NCBI GenBank assembly: GCA_027859055.1
Contig: JAQIBO010000146.1
Location: forward strand, 1 to 18,026
Length of the DNA: 18,026 nt
DNA from: Spirochaeta sp.
GTDB taxonomy: Bacteria; Spirochaetota; Spirochaetia; DSM-27196; Alkalispirochaetaceae
Reading direction: 5' to 3'
The notes beneath the pieces were generated by a model. The model was not told the DNA's origin and made no database searches. It saw only the letters and a list, made by a program, of their open reading frames with translations. Below are positions 1 through 7,511 of this stretch, piece by piece (the stretch's first letter is position 1; each line of letters starts with the position of its first letter). The position numbers were made by a program, and so were the translations under genes.

Positions 1-2161
1 GAACAAAAAGGTTGCTGACAAACGACAGATCGATTTTGATGATGTCCACCGGGAGTCGGGTCAGATAACTGAGCGAGGAATACCCCGTCCCGAAATCGTC
101 AATTGCGATCAGCATATCCGGGAAGCGCGCCTTGAGCGCTTCCAGCGTTGCGATCGACTCTTCGGGCGCGCTCATAACCGACGTTTCGGTAACCTCGATA
201 ATGACGCGCCCCGGATCGATACGTGTCCGGGCAATGACGTTTGTGAGGGTTGTCAGCAGGTCGGCGCGTTCAAACTGTTTGGGCGAAAGGTTGACCGAGA
301 TGTACGGGAGGTTGCCATCTGGTCCGACCCATGTAACCGCATCGCGAAACGCCGTTTCGATTCCCCACGCGCCAAGCGGCACGATGAGTCCCGATTCTTC
401 GGCAATCGCGATAAACCGGTACGGAGGGACGGTGCCGTAACCGGGGCTGTCCCAACGGAGCAATGCCTCGTATCCGAGGATACCACCGTCGATATCCACC
501 AGCGGCTGGTAGAACATCTTGAACTCCTGACGCTCCAGAGAGGTGCGGATACCCTGTTCAAGGTGCCAGCGGTCGTGGGCGCGCTGGTCCATGGATGGAT
601 CAAAAAACGTGAAACGGTTCTTTCCCGCCTCTTTGGAGGAGTACATCGCCAGGTCGGCTGTCTTGGTGGCAGTGGAAATCGTGGGCCCGTGCTCGGGAAG
701 CATCGAAATACCGATGCTGACACCGACACTGACCGTCGCAGTCTTTCCGTTTGTGTCCCCGGAAACGATAACGTCAAATGGACGCCGGATCTCCGCGAGA
801 ATTGTGTGGGCCACCACTGACGCCCCGCGCCGGTCCCGGACAAAGCTGAGAAGTACGACAAACTCGTCACCACCGAACCGGTACACCGAGTCGCTCTCTC
901 GCAGAGACTTCACCAGCCGTTTTCCCGTCTGTACCAACAGATCGTCGCCCACATCGTGTCCGAGGGTATCGTTGACCTGCTTAAACCCGTCAAGATCAAG
1001 GAACATGAGCGCCGCCGGTCCCGCTTCAAACGCTCCGGATTGCTGAAACAGATGACTCATATCCGATTCAAAAAGGTCGCGATTGCCCAGTCCGGTGAGC
1101 TGGTCGTGATACGCCAGATGGCGAAGGCGCCGTTCGGCGTTCTTTCGCTGGGTGATATCGCGAACGATGCACGTGAGGGTGCGGCCGCGGAACTCCTTGG
1201 AGTTCCCGAAGGAGATCTCCATCGGCGCAACGCCACGATGAAGGTGATGACCGAGGATTTCAAAGGTGTTGCTGAGCCCATGGCTGGAGCGATCCTGATC
1301 GTCGACCACAAAGTACTTCCTGAAGCTCTCTTCGTTGCGACGGTAGACCGAGGCGGGAAACAGAATCGAGAAATGGCGCCCGTGCAAATCATCGGGCTCA
1401 TACCCGAACGTCGTCTTTACCGCGGAGTTGGCAAAGACGATGTGGAGTTCCTCGTCAAGGCGTAGAATTGCTTCGGTGATCGTCTCGGAAAGGGCGTCGT
1501 AGTTGTTCCGGCTCTCTCGCAGTTTCTCAACCAGGTCTGTCGTAACAGAAACGTCGCGTAATACCGCCAGGGCGGAACCGTTCGTCCGCGGAGCGGTGAC
1601 CATCTCAACGGACCGCTTCGTACCATCTGCACGGCGCAGGCGGAAGACAAGCACCCCGTCCAGCGGATCTGTCGGGGAGGGTAACGCGGCGGAGGGATCG
1701 GGGTCTGATTGGCCGCCGGGGCTGGTGACCCGAGCGACCACGCCGGGCCGGTATTCCGGGTCAATCAGCTCGGTCAGGGCGATCCCGCGCATCTGTTCTT
1801 CCGGATAGCCCAGGTTCCGTTCCCACGCCGGATTGGTGTACTCGATTACTCCGTCCGGATCGATGAGACACGCCGGATCGGTGGCGTCACGGATCTGCGT
1901 CTCGAGGCGCCGCGCCGGCAGATCGTCATCAACGGCACCGCGATACCCTTTGACAAGGCGTTGAATGAGCACCTCGAAGAGGCTGCGGTCTGTAGCGAGG
2001 GGCGGATCGGGCGGTGCGGAGGGTTTTGAAACCAGCTCGGTATCCGGAACCCCCTCCCGACCCAGTCGGTGCAACGCCACCTGGTCAATGATTCCGTCTA
2101 TTCGCTGCTCGAGACTCTCAAGAACTCTGTGGGCGTGGGAGATGTCCGTCTGTGATGACAT
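1..2161 (-). CDS. PAS-PAS-GGDEF-EAL cyclic-di-GMP signalling protein (C-terminus off window)
   Basis: This protein is predicted to make and/or break the second messenger cyclic di-GMP in the cytoplasm. Reading from the ATG at 2161 gives about 720 residues with no stop before the left edge. Residues 90-205 and 220-340 look like two PAS sensor domains (the second ends in VRDITQRKNAE, typical of the PAS-to-GGDEF junction). A GGDEF domain follows (about 345-510) with intact RFGGDEF at residues 428-434 and an RxxD product-inhibition site at 421-424, exactly five residues before it. The EAL domain starts near 520, with EALLRW from residue 565, SVNLSPKQF, IIEVTET and DDFGTGYSS at 688-696. Both catalytic motifs are intact, so it may be bifunctional. 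Roughly the last 50-70 residues of the EAL domain lie outside the window. No signal peptide or membrane segment is seen, so the sensed input is probably cytosolic. The PAS ligand cannot be told from sequence. Confidence 0.93.
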   Translation of the reverse strand, partial: MSSQTDISHAHRVLESLEQRIDGIIDQVALHRLGREGVPDTELVSKPSAPPDPPLATDRSLFEVLIQRLVKGYRGAVDDDLPARRLETQIRDATDPACLIDPDGVIEYTNPAWERNLGYPEEQMRGIALTELIDPEYRPGVVARVTSPGGQSDPDPSAALPSPTDPLDGVLVFRLRRADGTKRSVEMVTAPRTNGSALAVLRDVSVTTDLVEKLRESRNNYDALSETITEAILRLDEELHIVFANSAVKTTFGYEPDDLHGRHFSILFPASVYRRNEESFRKYFVVDDQDRSSHGLSNTFEILGHHLHRGVAPMEISFGNSKEFRGRTLTCIVRDITQRKNAERRLRHLAYHDQLTGLGNRDLFESDMSHLFQQSGAFEAGPAALMFLDLDGFKQVNDTLGHDVGDDLLVQTGKRLVKSLRESDSVYRFGGDEFVVLLSFVRDRRGASVVAHTILAEIRRPFDVIVSGDTNGKTATVSVGVSIGISMLPEHGPTISTATKTADLAMYSSKEAGKNRFTFFDPSMDQRAHDRWHLEQGIRTSLERQEFKMFYQPLVDIDGGILGYEALLRWDSPGYGTVPPYRFIAIAEESGLIVPLGAWGIETAFRDAVTWVGPDGNLPYISVNLSPKQFERADLLTTLTNVIARTRIDPGRVIIEVTETSVMSAPEESIATLEALKARFPDMLIAIDDFGTGYSSLSYLTRLPVDIIKIDLSFVSNLFV

Positions 2162-2179
2162 TATCGTACCCGGAATCTA

Positions 2180-2191
2180 TCACACTTGTGA
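2180..2191. promoter_or_regulatory. 12-bp inverted repeat upstream of the GGDEF-EAL gene
   Basis: TCACA-CT-TGTGA is a perfect inverted repeat with 5-base arms, lying 18 bases upstream of the GGDEF-EAL start codon in an AT-rich 79-base gap. The position suits an operator. The half-sites resemble CRP/FNR-type half-sites but in the opposite order (TCACA first), so no regulator is assigned. It could be chance. Confidence 0.25.
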
Positions 2192-2240
2192 CATAACTAC
2201 CAATATGATTACAAAAACTTCTACTTATGGGGAGCACTTT

Positions 2241-3545
2241 TCACGTGGCCGCCGCGCCCGCCGTTCCCCCATCCCGCGAACGCTCAGCTTCCTCGTACAG
2301 CGCCAGCGTTCTCTCGGCGATCGCGTCCCAGCTGAAATACTGCTCCGCCCGTACCCGGCCCGCCTGCCCGTATCGGCGCGCCCGCTCCGGGTCGGTTACC
2401 ACCGCGTTGATCGCCGTTGCCAGATCGCGGGAAAAACGGTCCGGGTCTTTCGGTGTAAACGTACCGGGAACGAGGTCCGGGTCCACCAGCACCCCCGTCT
2501 CATCGGGAACGACGACCTCGGGAATGCCGCCCACCTGGGAGGCAACCACAGCGGTCTCGCACGCCATCGCCTCAAGGTTGATAATTCCAAACGGCTCGTA
2601 CACCGAGGGACACGCAAACACGGTGGCGTGGGAGTAAAACTGAATCGTCTCGGGGCGCGGCAGCATTTCATCGATCCAGAACACATTGTTCCGCCCCTGC
2701 CGCGCGGCGGTGATGTGCTCGGTCATCTCTGTAGCGATCTCCGGGGTGTCCGGCGCACCGGCAAGCAGGACGATCTGCGTCGCCGGGTCGATGTGGGGAA
2801 TCGCGTCTACGAGATGGATAATTCCCTTCTGGCGGGTAATCCGTCCGACAAAGAGCACGTACGGTCGTTCCGGATCAATGCCGTGCGCCCGGATCGCATC
2901 GGTATTCTGGTCGGGAACGTATTCCTGCAGATCGATGCCGTTGTGTATCACCCGGGTGCGCTCCTCCACACCGGAAAAGAGTCGGCGGACGTCGTTGTCG
3001 GTCTCCCGGGAGACGGTGATAACGCGGTCGGCACTCTCAATAGCGGTCTTTTCCATCCAGCTGCTGAGGTGATAGGCGGTGCCCAGTTGCTCCACCTTCC
3101 ACGGGCGCAGCGGCTCCAGCGAATGGGTGGTCAGCAGAAAGGGGATGTCCCAGAGTTGCGCAGCGATGAGGCCACCCATCTGGGTGTACCAGGTGTGGCA
3201 ATGCACGACGTCCGCATCAAGGGTATCTTTTGCCATCGCAAGGCTGCGTGAAAAGGCGCCCATCGCCGAGGCAAACCGGGGGTCCGTGTTTCGTTTCATC
3301 TCCTCCCACGGTGCGTACTCGCGGACGAGAACGCGTCCGTCCTGACGCGTGGTCACGATCGGGGACGTGTCCGAATCGCTGGACGAGGCGGTGTTGGTTC
3401 CACCACCGCCATCGCCAAAGCAGCGCACCTCCACCTCAATCAGTTTCGCCAGGGCGCGGCTCAAATACTCGACGTGGACTCCCGCGCCGCCGTACACGTT
3501 CGGCGGATACTCGTTGGTAAACAGGGCGACTTTGTTGATGCTCAT
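2241..3545 (-). CDS. glgA: GT4 glycogen synthase / maltose-1-phosphate synthase (GlgA/GlgM type)
   Basis: This is a 434-residue retaining glycosyltransferase of family GT4, closest by eye to the actinobacterial glycogen synthase/GlgM group. These enzymes move glucose from a nucleotide sugar (usually ADP-glucose) to an alpha-glucan or to glucose-1-phosphate. The N-terminal Rossmann lobe opens with TNEYPPNVYGGAGVHVEYLS (residues 10-29), carrying the donor-binding GGxGxH motif, and VHCHTWYTQMGG follows near 114-125. The C-terminal lobe has VIHNGID (199-205), LFVGRITRQKG (231-241), and the EX7E catalytic motif with Glu317 and Glu325 in EPFGIINLE. A Gly/Ser/Asp-rich stretch at 45-62 looks like a surface-loop insertion. 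The ATG at 3545 is preceded by a GAGGAG ribosome site at 3552-3557 (minus strand). Glycogen synthase and GlgM cannot be separated by eye. No other glycogen gene is in the window. Confidence 0.88.
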   Translation of the reverse strand: MSINKVALFTNEYPPNVYGGAGVHVEYLSRALAKLIEVEVRCFGDGGGGTNTASSSDSDTSPIVTTRQDGRVLVREYAPWEEMKRNTDPRFASAMGAFSRSLAMAKDTLDADVVHCHTWYTQMGGLIAAQLWDIPFLLTTHSLEPLRPWKVEQLGTAYHLSSWMEKTAIESADRVITVSRETDNDVRRLFSGVEERTRVIHNGIDLQEYVPDQNTDAIRAHGIDPERPYVLFVGRITRQKGIIHLVDAIPHIDPATQIVLLAGAPDTPEIATEMTEHITAARQGRNNVFWIDEMLPRPETIQFYSHATVFACPSVYEPFGIINLEAMACETAVVASQVGGIPEVVVPDETGVLVDPDLVPGTFTPKDPDRFSRDLATAINAVVTDPERARRYGQAGRVRAEQYFSWDAIAERTLALYEEAERSRDGGTAGAAAT

Positions 3546-3601
3546 CAGGCTCTCCTCTTTTGTGTAACCGGTGCTTGTCAGACTGCTTTTACTATGGTCT
3601 T

Positions 3602-3629
3602 AGTATAGAGGAGATTCCAGATGTCGCAA
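3602..3629 (-). promoter_or_regulatory. Sigma-70-type promoter for the glycosyltransferase gene
   Basis: On the minus strand TTGCGA (3624-3629) lies 16 bases ahead of TATACT (3602-3607). These are 4/6 and 5/6 matches to the -35 and -10 consensus. The transcript would start near 3595 and have a leader of about 50 bases before the ATG at 3545, with the GAGGAG ribosome site in it. Confidence 0.45.
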
Positions 3630-3646
3630 ATGTGAACGCTTAACCA

Positions 3647-3654
3647 AAACGTTT
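3647..3654. promoter_or_regulatory. AAACGTTT palindrome between divergent genes (possible operator)
   Basis: AAACGTTT is a perfect 8-base palindrome, about 18 bases upstream of the -35 box of the glycosyltransferase promoter and 45 bases upstream of the divergent gene at 3699. The ACG-centred form resembles the core of many LacI-family operators, which often control sugar genes. The motif is short, so the assignment is tentative. Confidence 0.25.
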
Positions 3655-3698
3655 GACTATTTGGTGGGGCGGTTCCACCTTATATTCAGGAGGACATG

Positions 3699-4091
3699 AT
3701 GGCACAGAAAACCTATCCAATGATCGCGAAATATGTGGAAATGATGGATACCGCCGATGGCGAGACGCAGGTGGAAGCGCAATTTGTCGCTGATCTCCCC
3801 GACGACCTGCAATTAACGGATCACGCCGGAGGCGCGGATATCTTCACCGCCCTTGCCAAAGAATACGAGGGCGAGGAGCTGGCAGAGATCGCTGCCGAGC
3901 TGGTCCTGGCGTTAACCGCCGGCTGTTCCGCCGATGACTTCCACAACTGGAACTACGATCACCTTTCCACGATTATCGAGTTGTCAAATCGGTTCGGGTA
4001 TCGAATCCCCCGGAACCTGGTAAACGGGTTGCCGGAACAGCTGATTATTCTGGTAGATCACACCAACCTCGGCCAACCCAGCTGCGACTGA
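3699..4091 (+). CDS. Unrecognised small acidic protein
   Basis: I do not recognise this family. The product is about 130 residues, strongly acidic, and has no signal peptide, membrane segment or obvious catalytic motif. A helical acidic middle (EYEGEELAEIAAELVLALTAG) is followed by an aromatic stretch, FHNWNYDHLSTIIELSNRFG, and the hydrophobic segment QLIILVDHTN near the C-terminus. Two ATGs are adjacent (3696 and 3699). The perfect AGGAGG at 3688-3693 sits only 2 bases from the first and 5 from the second, so 3699 is the better start. The strong ribosome site and normal codon use argue for a real, well-translated gene. It is divergent from the glycosyltransferase gene and convergent with ftsH, with 28 bases between the stops, so neither neighbour gives an operon clue. 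No convincing promoter was found at the usual distance. Confidence 0.75.
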   Translation: MAQKTYPMIAKYVEMMDTADGETQVEAQFVADLPDDLQLTDHAGGADIFTALAKEYEGEELAEIAAELVLALTAGCSADDFHNWNYDHLSTIIELSNRFGYRIPRNLVNGLPEQLIILVDHTNLGQPSCD

Positions 4092-4108
4092 GCGGAACTG
4101 CCCGGGCA

Positions 4109-4132
4109 GGGCGAGGGACTCAGTCCTCGCCC
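4109..4132. terminator. Hairpin between convergent genes, overlapping the ftsH stop
   Basis: GGGCGAGG (4109-4116) and CCTCGCCC (4125-4132) form a perfect 8-base GC-rich stem with an 8-base loop in the gap between two convergent genes. It covers the last codons and stop of ftsH. There is no T-run on either side, so it is at best an atypical bidirectional terminator or an mRNA 3'-end stabiliser. Confidence 0.35.
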
Positions 4133-6012
4133 GTACCGATCAACTCGTCCATACGGGTACGGTCGATTTCCTCTTCCTCGAGAAGGGCGTCCGCCAGCCT
4201 GGCGAGAGGCTCGGCGTTGTTTTGGAGTAGCTCCTGTGCGCGCCGGTAGGCGTCATTGAGGATCCCATGAATCTCTTCATCCATTCGCTGCGCACTGTTA
4301 TCGCTGAATTCATTCTGCTTCCCGATATCGTTACCGAGAAACACCTCCCGTGAATCCGAGCCGAACGCGGTGTTGCGGAACGCATCACCCATTCCCCAGT
4401 CCAGCACCATGCGGCGCGCCAGTTTATGCGCCTCTTTCAGGTCGTTTTCCGCCCCGCTGGTGACCACGTCAAAGATCTGCTCTTCCGCGGCGCGGCCTCC
4501 CATCATGACAACGAGGCGGTCGCGGATGTAGTCCTCCCGGAGAAGATAGCGATCGCCGTCGGGCATCTGTTGGGTTACACCCATAGCGCGCTCCCGGGGA
4601 ATAATTGTGATGCGGTGGACCGGTTCCGCGGTGGGCAGCCGGGCGGCCACCAGAGCGTGACCCGCCTCGTGATACGCCACGGTTTTGCGTTCCAGGTCGT
4701 TCATGACGACGCCGCTGCGTTTCAACCCCAGCGTGATCTTGTCTCGTGCAGTGATCAGGTCTTCCTGGATCATAGCGGTGCGGCTTGCCCGGACCGCCAT
4801 AAGCGCCGCCTCGTTGACCACATTGGCCAGGTCCGCGCCGCTGAATCCGGGGGTGCTTCGGGCGATCGCGCTCAGATCAAGATCGTCTCCTGTCGGTCGG
4901 CGCGCGGTGTGAATCTTCAGAATCTTCTCGCGGTCTCCGACGGCGGGGGCGGGAACGGTCACGCGTCGGTCAAAACGCCCCGGGCGCAACAGCGCCGGGT
5001 CCAGGACATCCGGCCGGTTCGTGGCGGCCAGAACGATCACGCTTTCGTGGGTCTCAAAGCCGTCCATCTCCGAGAGCATCTGGTTCAGCGTCTGCTCCCG
5101 TTCGTCGTGACCACCGCCAAGTCCGGCTCCCCGTTGTCGTCCGATCGAATCGAGTTCATCGATAAAGATGATCGCGGGCGCACTCTTGCGTGCGTCGGCA
5201 AACAGGTTGCGAACCCGCGAGGCGCCGACACCGACAAACATCTCGATGAAGTCTGAGCCGGATATCGAATAAAAAGGGACATCCGCCTCTCCGGCCACCG
5301 CTTTGGCCAACAGCGTTTTTCCACTGCCCGGCGGGCCCACCAGAAGAACACCGTGGGGTATTTCCGCGCCAACCGCGGAGTACCGGTCGGCGTTCTGCAG
5401 AAAATCCACCACCTCTTCCAACTCTTCCTTGGCGGAATCCGCCCCGGCGACATCGGCAAAATGGATCGAACTGGAGTCCTTTTCGTATTTCTTGGCGCGG
5501 CTCTTGCCCATGTTGAACATGCCGCCGGGAAAGCCACCACCACCGCCCTGTTGCTTGGAGGCGCGGTTGAAACGGACAAATATCCAGATTATCAGGAAAA
5601 TCGGCAGCAGGTTCAGAAGCAAAACCCATCCGGAGTTGTCCCGGGTGGGTAACGTGGTTACCTCGACGTTGGATCGACTGATTTCCCTGAGGTAATCGGT
5701 ATCAACCGTGGCGGGAACGTAGGTCAAAAAATCGGTGATTTGACGGCTGTTTCCCTGTGGATCGGTGTACTGCTGAGCGGAGCTGAGCGTCCCGGTGATC
5801 TTCTCTCCCTGGACGGTCACCGTCTGAACGGTATCCGCCTCGAGTTGGGCATCAAAGAACGAGTAGGGAACCGTCTCCACGTCGCGGGAGGCAAACGAAT
5901 TGCTCAGCCACGGTAACAGAAACAGGAGGGGCAAAAAAACGAGTAACGCTGCCCGTTTGCGCATATCCGGGCGCGGCGGCTCCGGGGGTGTATTCTGGTT
6001 TTGTTCCCGCAT
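4120..6012 (-). CDS. ftsH: ATP-dependent zinc metalloprotease FtsH
   Basis: FtsH is a hexameric, membrane-anchored AAA+ protease that extracts and degrades misfolded membrane proteins and some soluble regulators. The 630 residues show the full architecture. There is a short cytoplasmic N-terminus, TM1 at about 21-40, a periplasmic domain (45-127) and TM2 at about 128-147. A Gly-rich linker is followed by the AAA module with Walker A GPPGSGKT (226-233), Walker B IIFIDELDSI (281-290) and the second region of homology AATNRPDVLDPALLRPGRFD (329-348). The M41 protease domain carries the zinc motif HEAGH (448-452) and the third-ligand region GAENDLKEA. Length is normal for the family. The start at 6012 is followed by an internal Met17 just before TM1, which could be an alternative start. 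The Shine-Dalgarno sequence before 6012 is poor (AGGG only 2 bases away). Transcribed alone, convergent with the unknown gene at 3699. Confidence 0.97.
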   Translation of the reverse strand: MREQNQNTPPEPPRPDMRKRAALLVFLPLLFLLPWLSNSFASRDVETVPYSFFDAQLEADTVQTVTVQGEKITGTLSSAQQYTDPQGNSRQITDFLTYVPATVDTDYLREISRSNVEVTTLPTRDNSGWVLLLNLLPIFLIIWIFVRFNRASKQQGGGGGFPGGMFNMGKSRAKKYEKDSSSIHFADVAGADSAKEELEEVVDFLQNADRYSAVGAEIPHGVLLVGPPGSGKTLLAKAVAGEADVPFYSISGSDFIEMFVGVGASRVRNLFADARKSAPAIIFIDELDSIGRQRGAGLGGGHDEREQTLNQMLSEMDGFETHESVIVLAATNRPDVLDPALLRPGRFDRRVTVPAPAVGDREKILKIHTARRPTGDDLDLSAIARSTPGFSGADLANVVNEAALMAVRASRTAMIQEDLITARDKITLGLKRSGVVMNDLERKTVAYHEAGHALVAARLPTAEPVHRITIIPRERAMGVTQQMPDGDRYLLREDYIRDRLVVMMGGRAAEEQIFDVVTSGAENDLKEAHKLARRMVLDWGMGDAFRNTAFGSDSREVFLGNDIGKQNEFSDNSAQRMDEEIHGILNDAYRRAQELLQNNAEPLARLADALLEEEEIDRTRMDELIGTGED

Positions 6013-6073
6013 AGCCCTAATTGTACTAACACAAACGGTGCTGCGGCTACGTCGCGCGTGACAGGTGACTCCT

Positions 6074-6096
6074 GAACACGTGACGTTTCCGTGTCC
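6074..6096. promoter_or_regulatory. Interrupted inverted repeat between divergent ftsH and DUF308 genes
   Basis: GAACACG (6074-6080) and CGTGTCC (6090-6096) form a 6-of-7 inverted repeat with a 9-base gap, so half-site centres are about 16 bases apart. It lies in the 117-base intergenic region shared by two divergent genes, 34 bases ahead of the DUF308 start. An operator is possible but no regulator can be named. Confidence 0.2.
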
Positions 6097-6129
6097 AAGG
6101 TGTTACGTTGTACCCATAGGAGAACAATA

Positions 6130-6660
6130 ATGATCGCGTTTACCAAGAATAGAATGGTGCTGACCGTCAGCGGGACTATTGCCGTCCTGATCGGTCTCGC
6201 TGCCCTCATCTGGCCCTCAATTTCCGCGCGGGTTTTCGCGTTCCTTGTCGGAGCGTTTTTTCTCACCGAGGCGATCGTGGATTTCGTGTCCCGCGGTCGC
6301 GGCCGTCTGTATACGTGGTCCGCCGTTGCCCAGGGTATCGTTGGACTCGTTGTTGCCCTGGTGCTTGTCCTCATGCCCGGCGCGGCCCTTCGCATCGTCA
6401 TTATGCTGATCGCCGTCTGGCTGATGATCCGGGGCGGTCTGTACATGTATGTGGCGTTACAGAACCGCGGCCAGTATGGCTTCCCGATGTTTTCCGCGGC
6501 CACCGGTGTGATATCGGCTCTCATAGGACTGCTGTTCGCATTCCGGCCGGAAGCGGGTATCGTCGCGTTTTCCTGGCTTATCGGTGTCTACGCCATCCTG
6601 GTGGGTACATTTTCCCTCATGTGGGCAAATCGCCTCAAGCATACCCTGCCGGATGCGTAA
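6130..6660 (+). CDS. DUF308 / HdeD-like six-helix membrane protein
   Basis: A 176-residue inner-membrane protein made almost entirely of hydrophobic helices. I count six membrane segments: roughly 8-30, 33-52, 63-84, 88-107, 115-136 and 142-163, counted from the ATG at 6130. This matches the DUF308/HdeD-like family, of which E. coli HdeD is linked to acid stress. The biochemical function is not established. The ATG at 6130 is chosen because AGGAG (6118-6122) lies 7 bases ahead; an in-frame ATG at 6091 has no ribosome site and would add a charged, non-family extension. The stop is only 14 bases from the proposed start of the universal stress protein and no terminator lies between, so this is probably the first gene of a three-gene stress operon. 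Confidence 0.85.
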   Translation: MIAFTKNRMVLTVSGTIAVLIGLAALIWPSISARVFAFLVGAFFLTEAIVDFVSRGRGRLYTWSAVAQGIVGLVVALVLVLMPGAALRIVIMLIAVWLMIRGGLYMYVALQNRGQYGFPMFSAATGVISALIGLLFAFRPEAGIVAFSWLIGVYAILVGTFSLMWANRLKHTLPDA

Positions 6661-6674
6661 AAGAGAGGTAACCG

Positions 6675-7511
6675 ATCGCTGTCTTCGAGTCTGCCCTTGT
6701 TCCCCTTGAGCTGAACGAGCCGGAGCGCAAAGTACGCGGCATTCTGGAGATGCTCCGGACCTTTGGTGTGTCTCAGGCGGTGCTGGTCCACGTGGCCGGC
6801 TCGTCGGCGGCAGGGAAACGTGCTGCGAGACGCCTGGAGGCGATTTGCGAGCAATACCGCACAGCCGAGTTATCTGTCCGGCCACAGATTTTGACCGGGT
6901 CTCCGGCGACGGAAATTGTGCAAGCCGCAGTGGCCGCTGATGTTGATCTGGTTGGTATACCGTGGAAACCAAAGAGCTGGCTGCAGAGAAGCCTCATCGG
7001 AAGCGTTACCAAAGACCTGGCGCGGCTCTGTGATCGCCCGTTTCTCGTGTTTCGCGGTGGAGCCGGTGGCGGTGAAGCCGAAAACGATGGGCTCTCGGTG
7101 GTGTACGCCAGCGAACTCGGTCACTCGGACCGAACGGTATTGCCGCTTCTTGAAAACGGCGAGGTCGTGATCGACAAGCTGACCGTGGTCCATGCGGGCC
7201 ACCGTGCGCCGGACCCGGAGGCGGAAACGGCCCGCCGCACCGATATTCAGGAGCGGTTGGATCAGGTCGTCGAGCGCTTGCGGAGCGGTTCCGTTGCGAC
7301 AGACCCGTTTCAGGTGAGCAGTGAGACGCTGGTCGGAAGCCCGCGTCGTGTTTTGCGGGGATATATTCGCCGATGGCAGCCCGATCTTGCGATCATTGGA
7401 AAAGGTGGGATGTCCCACGGAGTGGAGGGAGTTCTCGGCTCCGTAGCTGAGGATATCGCCTATCGCGCCTCCGCATCGGTGCTGATCGTACCGGGAGACG
7501 GTTCCGCATGA
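6675..7511 (+). CDS. Tandem-domain universal stress protein, apparent non-canonical start
   Basis: A cytoplasmic protein of about 278 residues with two UspA-type domains. The second domain ends with PDLAIIGKGGMSHGVEGVLG followed by SVAEDIAY and the strand SVLIV, which is the Usp nucleotide-binding pattern G-2x-G-9x-G-S. The first (DLVGIPWKPKSWLQRSLIGS) is degenerate in its glycine motif and may not bind ATP. The first ATG in frame is at 6750, inside helix 1, which would delete the first beta strand. Upstream in frame the sequence reads IAVFESALVPLELNEPERKV, a standard Usp N-terminus. The only start-like point with a ribosome site (GAGAGG, 6663-6668) is ATC at 6675, and the in-frame stop at 6669 blocks anything earlier. 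So either ATC is the start or bases are missing. The stop overlaps the start of the BCCT gene (ATGA), implying translational coupling and a role with that transporter. Confidence 0.85.
   Translation: MAVFESALVPLELNEPERKVRGILEMLRTFGVSQAVLVHVAGSSAAGKRAARRLEAICEQYRTAELSVRPQILTGSPATEIVQAAVAADVDLVGIPWKPKSWLQRSLIGSVTKDLARLCDRPFLVFRGGAGGGEAENDGLSVVYASELGHSDRTVLPLLENGEVVIDKLTVVHAGHRAPDPEAETARRTDIQERLDQVVERLRSGSVATDPFQVSSETLVGSPRRVLRGYIRRWQPDLAIIGKGGMSHGVEGVLGSVAEDIAYRASASVLIVPGDGSA

Noticed and set aside
253..873. 206-codon minus-strand frame overlapping the GGDEF-EAL gene
   Set aside because: It is another frame on the same strand as an intact PAS-GGDEF-EAL reading frame, and its translation is Ser/Arg-rich noise.
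1965..3251. 428-codon plus-strand open frame antisense to the glycosyltransferase gene
   Set aside because: Low-complexity Arg/His/Gly-rich translation, no ribosome site or family motif, and it lies opposite a clear GT4 gene; a by-product of GC-rich codon use.
3653..3686. TTGACT plus TATATT as a promoter for the gene at 3699
   Set aside because: Spacing is about 22 bases and a transcript from it would start at or after the ribosome site.
4426..5256. 276-codon plus-strand open frame antisense to ftsH
   Set aside because: Overlaps the AAA and protease domains of ftsH on the other strand; no ribosome site or domain.
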